A DNA stretch of 64,000 nucleotides from contig DATMLM010000047.1 of NCBI GenBank assembly GCA_035570055.1, positions 1 to 64,000 of the forward strand, given 5' to 3'. This document shows positions 52,871 through 61,442 of this stretch, one piece after another (position 1 is the stretch's first letter; every line of letters starts with the position of its first letter). The notes beneath the pieces were generated by a model, which was not told the origin of the DNA, did no database searches, and saw nothing but the letters and a program-made list of their open reading frames with translations. Position numbers and translations under genes: made by a program. The stretch is from DASRDS01 sp035570055 (GTDB lineage: Bacteria > Gemmatimonadota > Gemmatimonadetes > Gemmatimonadales > Gemmatimonadaceae).

Positions 52871-54512
52871 GCAAGTCGTCCGCGCACCGCGCGGAACGCA
52901 GCTCTCCTGCCGCGGTTGGCAGCAGGAAGCCGCGATGCGCATGCTGATGAACAACCTGGATCCCGATGTCGCCGAGCGACCCGAGGATCTCGTCGTCTAC
53001 GGCGGCACGGGCAAAGCGGTGCGCAACTGGGCCGCCTTCGATCGCACGGTCGAGACCCTCCGCCGCCTCGGCGATGATGAAACGCTGTTGATGCAAAGCG
53101 GCAAACCAGTCGCGGTATTCCGCACCCATCCAGGCGCACCACGCGTATTGATCGCCAACTCGAATCTCGTCCCGCGATGGGCGAATTGGGATGAATTCCG
53201 TCGCTTGGAGGCGATGGGCCTCACGATGTACGGCCAGATGACGGCCGGCTCATGGATCTACATCGGCTCGCAGGGCATCGTGCAGGGCACCTATGAGACG
53301 TTCGGCGCCGTCGCCGCTCGCCACTTCGGCGGCACGCTCTCCGGGCGCTTCGTGCTCACCGGTGGCCTGGGCGGCATGGGCGGCGCCCAACCACTCGCGG
53401 CGACAATGCACGGCGCGGCGGTCCTCGCCATCGAAGTCGACCCGGCGCGCATCGATAAACGTATCGCGACCCGCTATTGCGACCGCCGCACGGCAGACCT
53501 CGACGAGGCGCTCCGCTGGATCGACGACGCGCGCCGCCGGGGTATCGCGCTCTCCGTCGGTCTTGTCGGCAACACCGCGACCGTCCTCCCTGAGCTCGTC
53601 CGCCGCGGGATCACGCCGGACGTCCTCACCGATCAGACATCCGCGCACGACATGCTCAACGGATATGTCCCGGCGGATATGTCGCTCGATGCCGCGATGG
53701 CCCTCCGCGCGTCGCAACCGGGCGAGTACGTTCGCCGCTCTACCGCCTCGGCGGCCGAACACGTCCGCGCCATGCTCGAGATGCAGCGGCGTGGTGCGAT
53801 CTCGTTCGACTATGGCAACAATCTGCGCACGGTCGCGTTCGACGCCGGCGTGCGAGACGCGTTCAACATCCCGGGCTTCGTCCCCGAATATGTCCGGCCG
53901 CTATTCTGCGAAGGGAAGGGGCCATTCCGCTGGGTCGCCCTGTCTGGCGATCCGCGTGACATCTATCGCACCGATGCGTTGGCCCTCGAGTTATTCCCGA
54001 ACGACGCGCATCTCCGCCGCTGGTTGACGCTCGCGCGCGAAAAAATCCAATTCCAGGGCTTGCCCGCGCGCATCTGTTGGTTGGGCCAGGGAGATCGCGC
54101 CAAGTTCGGCGTCGCCATGAATGATCTCGTCGCCCGCGGAGAAATCTCGGCGCCGATCGTCATCGGCCGCGATCATCTCGACACCGGCAGCGTGGCCTCG
54201 CCGTTCAGAGAAACCGAGAGCATGAAAGATGGCAGCGATGCCATCGCCGACTGGCCGATCCTGAACGCGTTGCTCAATGTCGCCAGCGGCGCATCCTGGG
54301 TCTCGTTCCACCACGGCGGTGGCGTCGGCATTGGCAATTCGCTGCACGCGGGCCAAGTCATCGTCGCCGACGGCACGCCGGCCATGGCCGAGCGCCTGCA
54401 GCGCGTGCTGACGAACGATCCGGGCATCGGCGTCGCGCGTCACGCCGATGCCGGCTACGAGATCGCGCAACAGACGGCCGTCGAGCAGCGAATCGATTTG
54501 CCGATGGCATAA
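52851..54512 (+). CDS. hutU: Urocanate hydratase
   Basis: HutU (urocanase), 553 residues, converts urocanate to imidazolonepropionate using tightly bound NAD+. Motifs include VVYGGTGKAVRNW, GSWIYIGSQGIVQGTYET and LTGGLGGMGGAQPLA. The active-site cysteine C409 is in ARICWLGQGDRAKFG. VSFHHGGGVGIGNSLHAGQV closes the conserved core. Start ATG 52851 lies in the end of hutH, so translation is probably coupled. Five bases separate it from the radical SAM gene. Confidence 0.96.
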   Translation: MTTLASEQVVRAPRGTQLSCRGWQQEAAMRMLMNNLDPDVAERPEDLVVYGGTGKAVRNWAAFDRTVETLRRLGDDETLLMQSGKPVAVFRTHPGAPRVLIANSNLVPRWANWDEFRRLEAMGLTMYGQMTAGSWIYIGSQGIVQGTYETFGAVAARHFGGTLSGRFVLTGGLGGMGGAQPLAATMHGAAVLAIEVDPARIDKRIATRYCDRRTADLDEALRWIDDARRRGIALSVGLVGNTATVLPELVRRGITPDVLTDQTSAHDMLNGYVPADMSLDAAMALRASQPGEYVRRSTASAAEHVRAMLEMQRRGAISFDYGNNLRTVAFDAGVRDAFNIPGFVPEYVRPLFCEGKGPFRWVALSGDPRDIYRTDALALELFPNDAHLRRWLTLAREKIQFQGLPARICWLGQGDRAKFGVAMNDLVARGEISAPIVIGRDHLDTGSVASPFRETESMKDGSDAIADWPILNALLNVASGASWVSFHHGGGVGIGNSLHAGQVIVADGTPAMAERLQRVLTNDPGIGVARHADAGYEIAQQTAVEQRIDLPMA

Positions 54513-54517
54513 CGGCC

Positions 54518-55483
54518 GTGCTGTCGTCGAGGTTCGCGCCGTGGGACGTCCCGGTATTCCTGGCAAAGCACGCCTGGCTGACGGCGCGGAAGCGTCCGAT
54601 CCTCGTCAACTTCGAGGTCACGCTTCGCTGTAACGCGCGCTGCGGGTTTTGCGATTACTGGAAAACGCCGTCGGAGAGCCGCCAGTCGGAGTCCCAGTCG
54701 TTCGCCGACGCGGCGCGGTTCTTCAATCCGCTCATGATCACGTTCACGGGTGGCGAACCGCTCCTCCGCCGCGATCTCGAAGACCTCGTCCGCGCTGTCA
54801 CCGGTGCGATCCGCGTGAAATACACCACGATCCTTACACACGGTGGCCTGCTGACCGTCGACCGCGCGCGTTCCTTGTGGGACGCCGGGATCAACCAGTT
54901 CAACATCTCGTTGGATTTCTTGGACGGCCGCCACGATGCCGAACGTGGCATCCCGGGGCTCACCGAGAAAATCCTCTCGACCATCCCACGCCTTCGTGCC
55001 GCCGGCATCGACAGCATTCGCTTCAACACAGTGATCAGAAACGACAACCTCGATCAGCTCCTGCCGATCGTCCACCGCGCGGAGTCACTCGGCTGTGGAG
55101 TAAATTTCAGCACGTACACGTCGCTGAAAAACGCCAACGTCGGTCCCGTGCTGTCACCCAACACAACACTCGACGAGACTATCGCTCAGCTGCTCTCCTA
55201 CAAACGTCGTCGTCGTGGTGTCATCACGAGCTCGGACTATTATCTGGCCCAAATCCCGCGCTACGTCCGTGGCGATTTGCGCGAGCCATGCCAGTCGGGT
55301 CTTCGCACGATCCACATCGACCCCACGGGCCGGGTCAAACGCTGCCCTGATTTTCCAACAGACGGCCACTGGACCGAATACGCGGGCTATCAGCCGATCG
55401 ACTGCAATGCCTGCTTCTATGCCTGCCGCGGCGAAGCCCAAGCACCGGTCGGCCTCTCACGCGTGCTCGATGTACTAGCGTGA
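54518..55483 (+). CDS. Radical SAM protein within the hut operon
   Basis: Radical SAM protein of 321 residues. The iron-sulfur motif C38-x3-C42-x2-C45 is in TLRCNARCGFCDYW. The SAM-binding GGEP motif is in ITFTGGEPLLRRDLEDL. The C-terminal ~60 residues hold five cysteines (EPC, KRC, IDC, NAC, YAC), suggesting SPASM-like auxiliary clusters. GTG 54518 is five bases after hutU and the stop overlaps hutI, so it is a true operon member. No such enzyme is part of the known Hut pathway. Its substrate is unknown; peptide or cofactor modification is possible. Confidence 0.85.
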   Translation: MLSSRFAPWDVPVFLAKHAWLTARKRPILVNFEVTLRCNARCGFCDYWKTPSESRQSESQSFADAARFFNPLMITFTGGEPLLRRDLEDLVRAVTGAIRVKYTTILTHGGLLTVDRARSLWDAGINQFNISLDFLDGRHDAERGIPGLTEKILSTIPRLRAAGIDSIRFNTVIRNDNLDQLLPIVHRAESLGCGVNFSTYTSLKNANVGPVLSPNTTLDETIAQLLSYKRRRRGVITSSDYYLAQIPRYVRGDLREPCQSGLRTIHIDPTGRVKRCPDFPTDGHWTEYAGYQPIDCNACFYACRGEAQAPVGLSRVLDVLA

Positions 55484-56742
55484 GCGAAGTCCTATTCCTC
55501 AACACGGCACAGGTAGTCACCTGCGCCGGCCCCGCGCGAGCGCGCCGCGGCGCCGAGATGAACGATCTGGGCCTCCTCAAAGGCGCTGCGGTCGCCGTCA
55601 GCGATGACCGGATAGCAGCCGTAGGCCCTCAACCGGAGCTGGAGCGCCGGTTTCCCGACGTCGCGCGAGTTGATTGTCAGGGCGGCGTCCTCCTCCCGGG
55701 CTGGGTCGACTCGCACACCCACGCGATCTTCGGCCGCCCGCGGGCGGACGAACAAGAGCTTCGCGCCGCGGGCGCGAGCTACATGGAGATCGCCGCCCGA
55801 GGCGGAGGCATTCACGCGTCGGTCCGTGACCTGCGCCAGCGGTCCGAGGATGAATTATTCGCGTTAGCCCTGGGCCGGCTCCGCCGCCTGGCCGCCTACG
55901 GCACGACGACGATCGAGGTGAAGTCGGGCTACGGCCTCACGGTGGAAGACGAGCTCAAAGAGCTCCGGGTGATCGCGCGCCTGGCCGAGGCGTTACCGGT
56001 ACGGCTGGTCCCCACGTGGCTCGGCGCCCACGAAATCCCGCTCGAGTACCGCTCGACCCGTAACAAGTACGTGGACTTGCTCGTCAACGACATGCTCCCT
56101 CGTGTGGTCGCCGATCGCCTCGCGCGGTTCGCCGATGTCTTCTGCGAGCCAGGCGTATTCACGGTCGCCGAGAGCAGAACGATCCTGACCGCGGCCAAAC
56201 ACGCCGGCCTGGGCCTCAAGCTGCACGCTGACGAGCTCGAGCCCTCCGGCGGCGCCGAGCTCGCGGCGCAGATCGGGGCGACATCAGCGGACCATCTGGC
56301 GGCGATCTCGGATGCCGGGGTCGCGGCGCTGGCGGCATCGAACACCGTCGCCACGCTGCTGCCAGGCACGATGTTGTTTTTGGGACGTAGATCACAAGCG
56401 CCGGCACGAGCCCTGATCGAGGCGGGGGTGGCCGTCGCGTTGGCCACGGATTTCAACCCGGGGACATCACCAACGCCGAATCTGCCGTTGATTTTAACCC
56501 TCGCCGTGAGTCAACTGAGACTGACCGTCGCCGAAGCGATCATCGCCGGGACCGTAAACGGCGCGGCCGCCCTCGGCCTCGCTGACACCATCGGTCAGAT
56601 CGCCCCGGGTTTCTCGGCCGACCTCGCCCTCTACGAGATCGATGACGTGCGCGAGCTGCCGTACTGGTACGGAGACCGCCGCTGCCGGGCGTCGTGGGTC
56701 AAGGGCAAAGCTTGTGACCAGTTTGACTTAACCGTACGTTAA
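55480..56742 (+). CDS. hutI: Imidazolonepropionase
   Basis: HutI, 420 residues, an amidohydrolase that opens imidazolonepropionate to formiminoglutamate. The metal motif is in LPGWVDSHTHAIFG. RAAGASYMEIAARGGGIHASV, TTIEVKSGYGLTVEDE and LKLHADELEPSGGAELA are family hallmarks, and ALATDFNPGTSPTPNLPLI carries the catalytic aspartate. GTG 55480 overlaps the radical SAM stop (GTGA). The fourth pathway enzyme (HutG or HutF/HutE type) is not in the window. Confidence 0.95.
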   Translation: MSEVLFLNTAQVVTCAGPARARRGAEMNDLGLLKGAAVAVSDDRIAAVGPQPELERRFPDVARVDCQGGVLLPGWVDSHTHAIFGRPRADEQELRAAGASYMEIAARGGGIHASVRDLRQRSEDELFALALGRLRRLAAYGTTTIEVKSGYGLTVEDELKELRVIARLAEALPVRLVPTWLGAHEIPLEYRSTRNKYVDLLVNDMLPRVVADRLARFADVFCEPGVFTVAESRTILTAAKHAGLGLKLHADELEPSGGAELAAQIGATSADHLAAISDAGVAALAASNTVATLLPGTMLFLGRRSQAPARALIEAGVAVALATDFNPGTSPTPNLPLILTLAVSQLRLTVAEAIIAGTVNGAAALGLADTIGQIAPGFSADLALYEIDDVRELPYWYGDRRCRASWVKGKACDQFDLTVR

Positions 56743-56754
56743 GCAGTCTATCCT
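56724..56754 (+). promoter_or_regulatory. Candidate promoter with palindrome before the TPR gene
   Basis: TTGACT (56724-56729) and TATCCT (56749-56754) are 19 bases apart. Within the spacer lies the inverted repeat CTTAAC-CGTAC-GTTAAG (56727-56743), partly in the end of hutI. TATCCT is seven bases before the ATG, and no ribosome-binding site is seen, so the mRNA may be leaderless. Confidence 0.45.
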
Positions 56755-56761
56755 ATAACCC

Positions 56762-59347
56762 ATGTCGAACGCTCTCAAACTCAAGAAAAAAGCTGCCGAG
56801 TTCGAGCAGAAAAAGCAGTTCGACAAGGCGCTGCAGATTTACATCCAGATCCTCGACGAATCGGACGGCGAGGATGATGAGGCCGATGTCGCGCTCTACA
56901 ACCGCGTCGGCGACCTGCTCATGCGGCAGGGCAGCGTAGGCGATGCCGTCAATTATTACGAGAAGGCCGTCGACCTCTACGCCGAAAGCGGTTTCTTCAA
57001 CAACGCGATCGCGCTCTGCAACAAAATCCTTCGCCAATCCCCAGGCAGAAATTCGATCTACTACAAGCTGGGAAAGATCAGCGCGAAGAAGGGTTTTATA
57101 TCGGACGCCAAGCAAAATTTCCTGGAATACGCGGACCGCATGCAAAAGGGCGGTCAGCTCGACGAGGCGTTCCGTGCGTTAAAGGAATTCGCCGACCTCT
57201 GCCCGGATCAGGATGACATTCGCCTGATGCTGGCGGAGCAGCTGTCGAAGAAGGATCGCAAGGGCGAAGCGATCGAGCAGCTCCAGCATCTCTACGAGAA
57301 GTTCGTCGCCGAAGGCCGCGGCGCCGAAGCCCGCGCGACCGTCGATCGCATGAAAGCGATTGACCCAGAGGTCGAGCCAAAGGAAGGCGGCGCCACGGCG
57401 CGCCAGAAGTCGAGCGATCTCGTATTCCTCGACCTGTCTGACTCCAAGGGCGGGGCCGCCGAGCCACCGCCCAAAGCAAAGGCGCCGCGCCCCGAGCAAG
57501 CGCGCAAGACCGTCAAGCTCGCGCAGCCCCCGGAGCCGGAGCCGGAACCGGACATCCTCGACGATCTTCCGCCGCTCGACCTCGAAGCCGAGGCGGAGCC
57601 GGAGCCGGAGCCCGAGGACGATCTGCTCCCGCTCCCGCCGCTCGACGAGACCGATCTCGAGCCACTCGAGCCGCTCGATGTTGGCGGTCAAGCCGAGGGG
57701 CTCGAGACGATGGAAGAGTTCTCGGCGCCCGAGCAGGTAGCGGACACGGGCCAGATCGCCGGGTTCGAGCAGACCGTGCTCGATCCCGAGATCGACGCGG
57801 CATTCCCGGCCGAAACATTGCCCGAGCTCGAGCCGCTCACCGGCAGCGAGTTCGCCGAGCTCGATCTCGGCCCGCCGGCCGATCCGTCGCCACGCCACAG
57901 CACGCACGATCTCGCGCTGCCGGGCCGACTGCCGTCGCTGGATATGCCGAGCGGCCGGAGCCCGCTGTCGCTGACCGGGGAGATGGAGCTCATCATCCCC
58001 GAGAGCGACCTGCCGCTTCCGAAGCCTCGGAAGAAATCGCCGAACGGTGCACCGCCGCCGCCGCCGCTCGAAGTCGACTTCACGCCGGAAGTCGATACAA
58101 GCGACTTGGATGGTCGCTCCGCGTCAGCCTCCTCGAAATTGTCGCTCACGAGTGGCGCCGACTCGCTCAGCTCCGAGCCGCCGGAGGAGGAAGCCGAGGC
58201 CGATGAGGTCGAGCTCCCGGCATGGATGTCGCCAGGAGAAGACGCACCGCCGTCGGACGAGTCGCCGGATCTGCCGCTGCTCGATGTCGGCCCCGATCCG
58301 GTCAGCCCCGAGCCCGCGCACCATCACTCGCACACGCCGCTGGCGCGCGAGGTGGACACGCTCCGGCAGCGCGCGGCAGCCGAGCCGACGAATTGGACGG
58401 TACGCCAGCGCCTCGCGGAAGCGCTGCTCGAGGACGGCGACCGCGAAGAAGGGCTCCAAGAGCTCGAGGTCGTGATGCTTGGCCTCGAGCGCTCGCACGA
58501 CTTGGACAGCGCGCGCTCGGTTGCCGACGAGATTATTCGCCTCAACCCGAACTCGGTTCGGCATCACCAGAAGCGCGTCGAGTATGCGTTCCGAGCGAAC
58601 GACAAGCCGCGCTTGGCCGAAGCCTATCTGGAATTGGCCGACTCGCTCTTCCGCGCCGGGCACGCCGACAAGGCCCGTGCGGTGTACCAACGCGTTCTCG
58701 AGCTCGCCCCCGATGATCCTCGCGCGCAAGCGGCGCTGAGCACCTTCGAGCCCCCGCCGCGGCAGCAGCCGACTCCGACGGCCGCCCGAGCGGTCCGTCG
58801 CGAGCCGACCACGAACGACGACTTCGTGAACCTGAGCGACTGGCTCGCCGAAGACCAAGCGCCGAAGTCGACCCGCATGGTGGTCGACGAAGAGGCGCCG
58901 ACGGGCGACGAAGAAGCCGACTTCGCCGACATGCTGCGCAAGTTCAAGCAGGGTGTCTCCGACAATGTCGACGAAGAAGACCACGAGAGCCACTACGACT
59001 TGGGCGTCGCCTACAAAGAGATGGGCCTCGTCGATGAGGCCATCTCCGAGTTTCAAAAGGCGCTTCGGGCCCCCCAGGGCCGCGTACGCACCTACGAAGC
59101 CCTCGGCCAATGCTTCCTGGAGAAGCAACAATTCCAAGTCGCGGCGACGATTTTGGGCCGCGCGCTGAACGAGCCCGGCATCGGGGATGACCAGCTGGTC
59201 GGCGTACTGTATCTCCTCGGCTATTGCTCCGAAGCGCTTCGATCAACCGCTGATGCGCTTACTTTTTATCAGCGGGTGTTCGCGGTCGACATCCAGTTCC
59301 GCGATGTCGCCGATCGCCTCGCGCGACTCGAGAAGGTGGGACGGTGA
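56762..59347 (+). CDS. Large TPR protein with acidic proline-rich middle
   Basis: Protein of 861 residues without signal peptide. Residues ~1-200 are tetratricopeptide-like (KAAEFEQKKQFDKALQIYIQ, ALYNRVGDLLMRQGSVGDAV, IYYKLGKISAKKGFISDAK). Residues ~220-530 form a low-complexity, Glu/Pro/Leu-rich linker (PEPEPEPDILDDLPPLDLE). TPRs return at ~540-640 and ~735-855 (HYDLGVAYKEMGLVDEAISE). The acidic spacer between two TPR arrays suggests a scaffold. Function unknown. The stop overlaps the prenyltransferase gene by four bases. Confidence 0.8.
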   Translation: MSNALKLKKKAAEFEQKKQFDKALQIYIQILDESDGEDDEADVALYNRVGDLLMRQGSVGDAVNYYEKAVDLYAESGFFNNAIALCNKILRQSPGRNSIYYKLGKISAKKGFISDAKQNFLEYADRMQKGGQLDEAFRALKEFADLCPDQDDIRLMLAEQLSKKDRKGEAIEQLQHLYEKFVAEGRGAEARATVDRMKAIDPEVEPKEGGATARQKSSDLVFLDLSDSKGGAAEPPPKAKAPRPEQARKTVKLAQPPEPEPEPDILDDLPPLDLEAEAEPEPEPEDDLLPLPPLDETDLEPLEPLDVGGQAEGLETMEEFSAPEQVADTGQIAGFEQTVLDPEIDAAFPAETLPELEPLTGSEFAELDLGPPADPSPRHSTHDLALPGRLPSLDMPSGRSPLSLTGEMELIIPESDLPLPKPRKKSPNGAPPPPPLEVDFTPEVDTSDLDGRSASASSKLSLTSGADSLSSEPPEEEAEADEVELPAWMSPGEDAPPSDESPDLPLLDVGPDPVSPEPAHHHSHTPLAREVDTLRQRAAAEPTNWTVRQRLAEALLEDGDREEGLQELEVVMLGLERSHDLDSARSVADEIIRLNPNSVRHHQKRVEYAFRANDKPRLAEAYLELADSLFRAGHADKARAVYQRVLELAPDDPRAQAALSTFEPPPRQQPTPTAARAVRREPTTNDDFVNLSDWLAEDQAPKSTRMVVDEEAPTGDEEADFADMLRKFKQGVSDNVDEEDHESHYDLGVAYKEMGLVDEAISEFQKALRAPQGRVRTYEALGQCFLEKQQFQVAATILGRALNEPGIGDDQLVGVLYLLGYCSEALRSTADALTFYQRVFAVDIQFRDVADRLARLEKVGR

Positions 59348-60333
59348 CGGGACGAGGGCTTCGGCCGAGCTTAAGTGACATCCAATCGCCGGTTCGCCAG
59401 GAGCTCCACGAGGTCGAGGTCGAGCTCCGCCGCATCGTCGATGACGACTCGCCGCTGATCGCCGCGGTGAGCGGGCACCTGATGGGGATGAAGGGCAAGC
59501 TGTTGCGCCCGACCCTCGTGCTCCTCGCGAACGCGATCGACGAGCATCCGGGCGCGTCGGCGACGACCCTGGCGGCGATCCTGGAGTTGATTCACGTCGC
59601 GACGCTCGTGCATGACGACGCAGTCGACCACTCCGTGCTCCGGCGCGGCATGCCTACGCTCAATTCGCTGCTCGGCCACCAGATCTCGGTGATCGCCGGC
59701 GATTTCTTGTACTTGCGGGCGCTCAAAGAGTTGGCGCGGCTCGGTAACGTGGAAGCATTGCGAATTATTACCGATGCGTCGGATGAGATGACGCGCGGTG
59801 AGCTGACGCAGCTCACGCGCGATGATGCCTTCGCGGTAACCGAAGACGACTACGAGCGCTGGATCGAAGCCAAGACGGCCTCGCTCTTCCGTGCCGCCTG
59901 CGAGCTCGGTGCGCTCGCCGGCGCGCCGGAGTATCGCGTCCAACTCGCCAGTTACGGTCTCAAACTGGGAATGGCGTTCCAGATAGCCGATGACCTGCTC
60001 GACTACACGGCCGAGGAGTCCGTGACCGGGAAACCGAGCGGTCTCGACCTGCGTGAACGCAAGATGACCTTGCCGTTGATTGCCGCCCTTCGCTCGATGA
60101 CTCCCGCTTCGCGCGCTCGTGTCGAGTCGTTGTTCGCCAACGAGTCGCCGAGCGATACCGAGATCCACGACGTCATCGGTATCGTTGCCGATTCGGGCGG
60201 GTTGGACTACGCGCGCCGGCGTGGGGCGGAGTTCGCTGGACAAGCCGAAGCCGCACTGGGCGAGCTGCCAGACACACCGGTCCGTGCCGTGCTCGCCGAC
60301 ACGATCAGCTATGTGACGGAGCGCTCCCGCTAA
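59344..60333 (+). CDS. Polyprenyl diphosphate synthase
   Basis: Trans-polyprenyl diphosphate synthase of 329 residues, making the side chain of quinones (octaprenyl/heptaprenyl type). The first aspartate-rich motif is LVHDDAVDHSVLRRG and the second is FQIADDLLDYT. GMKGKLLRPTLVLL carries the K-x-x-R-P substrate site. The bases before the first Asp motif (ELIHVATL) lack bulky residues, consistent with a long product, but exact length cannot be read. GTG 59344 overlaps the TPR gene; the stop shares a base with the next ATG. Confidence 0.92.
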   Translation: MTGRGLRPSLSDIQSPVRQELHEVEVELRRIVDDDSPLIAAVSGHLMGMKGKLLRPTLVLLANAIDEHPGASATTLAAILELIHVATLVHDDAVDHSVLRRGMPTLNSLLGHQISVIAGDFLYLRALKELARLGNVEALRIITDASDEMTRGELTQLTRDDAFAVTEDDYERWIEAKTASLFRAACELGALAGAPEYRVQLASYGLKLGMAFQIADDLLDYTAEESVTGKPSGLDLRERKMTLPLIAALRSMTPASRARVESLFANESPSDTEIHDVIGIVADSGGLDYARRRGAEFAGQAEAALGELPDTPVRAVLADTISYVTERSR

Positions 60334-60623
60334 TGCCCCCGCGCACGACAGGCGGCTCGTCCCGCCACCGGCCCGCGTTCCACGCGATCGTCCTCGCCTG
60401 CGGATTCGTGGTCGGCGGGTTCCTCACCCAATTCGCCCGCAAGTTCCTGCCAGCCGGGGCCGTCAAGGAACTGCTGACCACCGGGGTCACCCCCTCCATC
60501 GGCCCCCTCGGCCTGGATCTCGTGATCCTCAAGCTCAGCCTCGGGCCGATCGCGCTCGATGTTTCTCTGCTGAGCCTGATCGGCGTCCTGATCGCCTATC
60601 TGATCGCTCGAAGCCTTTTTTAA
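60333..60623 (+). CDS. DUF4321 family small membrane protein
   Basis: Protein of 96 residues with two hydrophobic helices (AFHAIVLACGFVVGGFL near 15-32; LLSLIGVLIAYLIARSLF at the end). Between them lies LGLDLVILKLSLGPIALDVS, the pattern of DUF4321. The ATG shares its first base with the stop of the prenyltransferase gene (TAATG), indicating coupling. Function of the family is unknown. Confidence 0.75.
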   Translation: MPPRTTGGSSRHRPAFHAIVLACGFVVGGFLTQFARKFLPAGAVKELLTTGVTPSIGPLGLDLVILKLSLGPIALDVSLLSLIGVLIAYLIARSLF

Positions 60624-60664
60624 GTCGCTGTCGATTTCGGGACGCGTCGTTCGTCGCCTGGGTG

Positions 60665-60670
60665 TACGAT
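60665..60670 (+). promoter_or_regulatory. Candidate -10 element of the YCII-sigma cluster
   Basis: TACGAT 24 bases before ATG 60694. A start about seven bases downstream leaves a short leader that contains the GGAGATGG ribosome-binding site (60682-60689). Confidence 0.35.
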
Positions 60671-60693
60671 CTTCAACCCATGGAGATGGTCCG

Positions 60694-61104
60694 ATGCGAT
60701 TTATGGTCCTGGTAAAAGCCAGCGCAGAAAGTGAGGCAGGCGTTCTCCCATCCCGGGAGCTCCTCACCGAGATGCATAAGTTCAACCAAGAGTTAGTCAA
60801 GGCGGGCGTTATGCTGGCTGGCGAGGGACTCCACGCCAGCTCAAAGGGCGCCCGCGTCACGTTCCCGGCGGTCCACAAGGTGACCGTCGTCGACGGCCCA
60901 TTCGCCGAAGCAAAGGAGCTGGTCGCCGGCTACTGGCTCTGGCAGGTCAAGTCCAAAGAAGAGGTGATCGAGTGGCTGAAGCGCTCCCCATTCGGTCCGG
61001 GCGCCGAGATCGAAATTCGCCAAGTATTCGAGACCGCCGACTTCGGCGACAACGTCAGCCCTGAAATGGCGGCGGCCGACGCCCGCCTTCGGTCCGGCAG
61101 ATGA
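60694..61104 (+). CDS. YCII/DGPF-domain protein 1
   Basis: YCII-related protein of 136 residues. The start RFMVLVKASAESEAG and the central VTVVDGPFAEAKELVAGYWLWQVKSKEE with the DGPF motif define the family (ferredoxin-like fold, function unknown). A GGAGATGG ribosome-binding site precedes the ATG. Its stop overlaps the next gene by four bases. DGPF proteins next to an ECF42 sigma factor are a known pairing. Confidence 0.9.
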   Translation: MRFMVLVKASAESEAGVLPSRELLTEMHKFNQELVKAGVMLAGEGLHASSKGARVTFPAVHKVTVVDGPFAEAKELVAGYWLWQVKSKEEVIEWLKRSPFGPGAEIEIRQVFETADFGDNVSPEMAAADARLRSGR

Positions 61105-61442
61105 AGTACATGGCCCTCTTTCGCCCGACGGAAGAACCCGTCGGCGAGCCGTCAGAGGAAGAGATGGCGGCACTGGGCAAGCTGCTCGGCGAGCTCACGC
61201 AGGAAGGCGTGCTCGTCGCCATGGATGGGCTGGCGTCGAGCGCGACGGGCGCGCTCCTTCGCCAGACGAACGGCACGATCACGGTCACCGATGGTCCGTT
61301 CGCCGAAACGAAGGAGTTGGTCGCCGGCTACGCGATCTTGAACGCGAAGTCGAAAGCGCACATGATCGAGCTCACGAAGCGCATCGCGAAAGCCTTGGGC
61401 GGGGATGGCGTGCTGGAGATCCGCCAGCTGCATGAAGGATAG
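61101..61442 (+). CDS. YCII/DGPF-domain protein 2
   Basis: Second YCII-related protein, 113 residues: YMALFRPTEEPVGEPSEEE, then ITVTDGPFAETKELVAGYAILNAKSKAHMIEL with the DGPF motif, ending LEIRQLHEG. It is shorter than its neighbour and overlaps it by four bases (ATGA). The sigma-factor gene starts inside its last 11 bases. The two copies probably arose by duplication. Confidence 0.9.
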   Translation: MKYMALFRPTEEPVGEPSEEEMAALGKLLGELTQEGVLVAMDGLASSATGALLRQTNGTITVTDGPFAETKELVAGYAILNAKSKAHMIELTKRIAKALGGDGVLEIRQLHEG

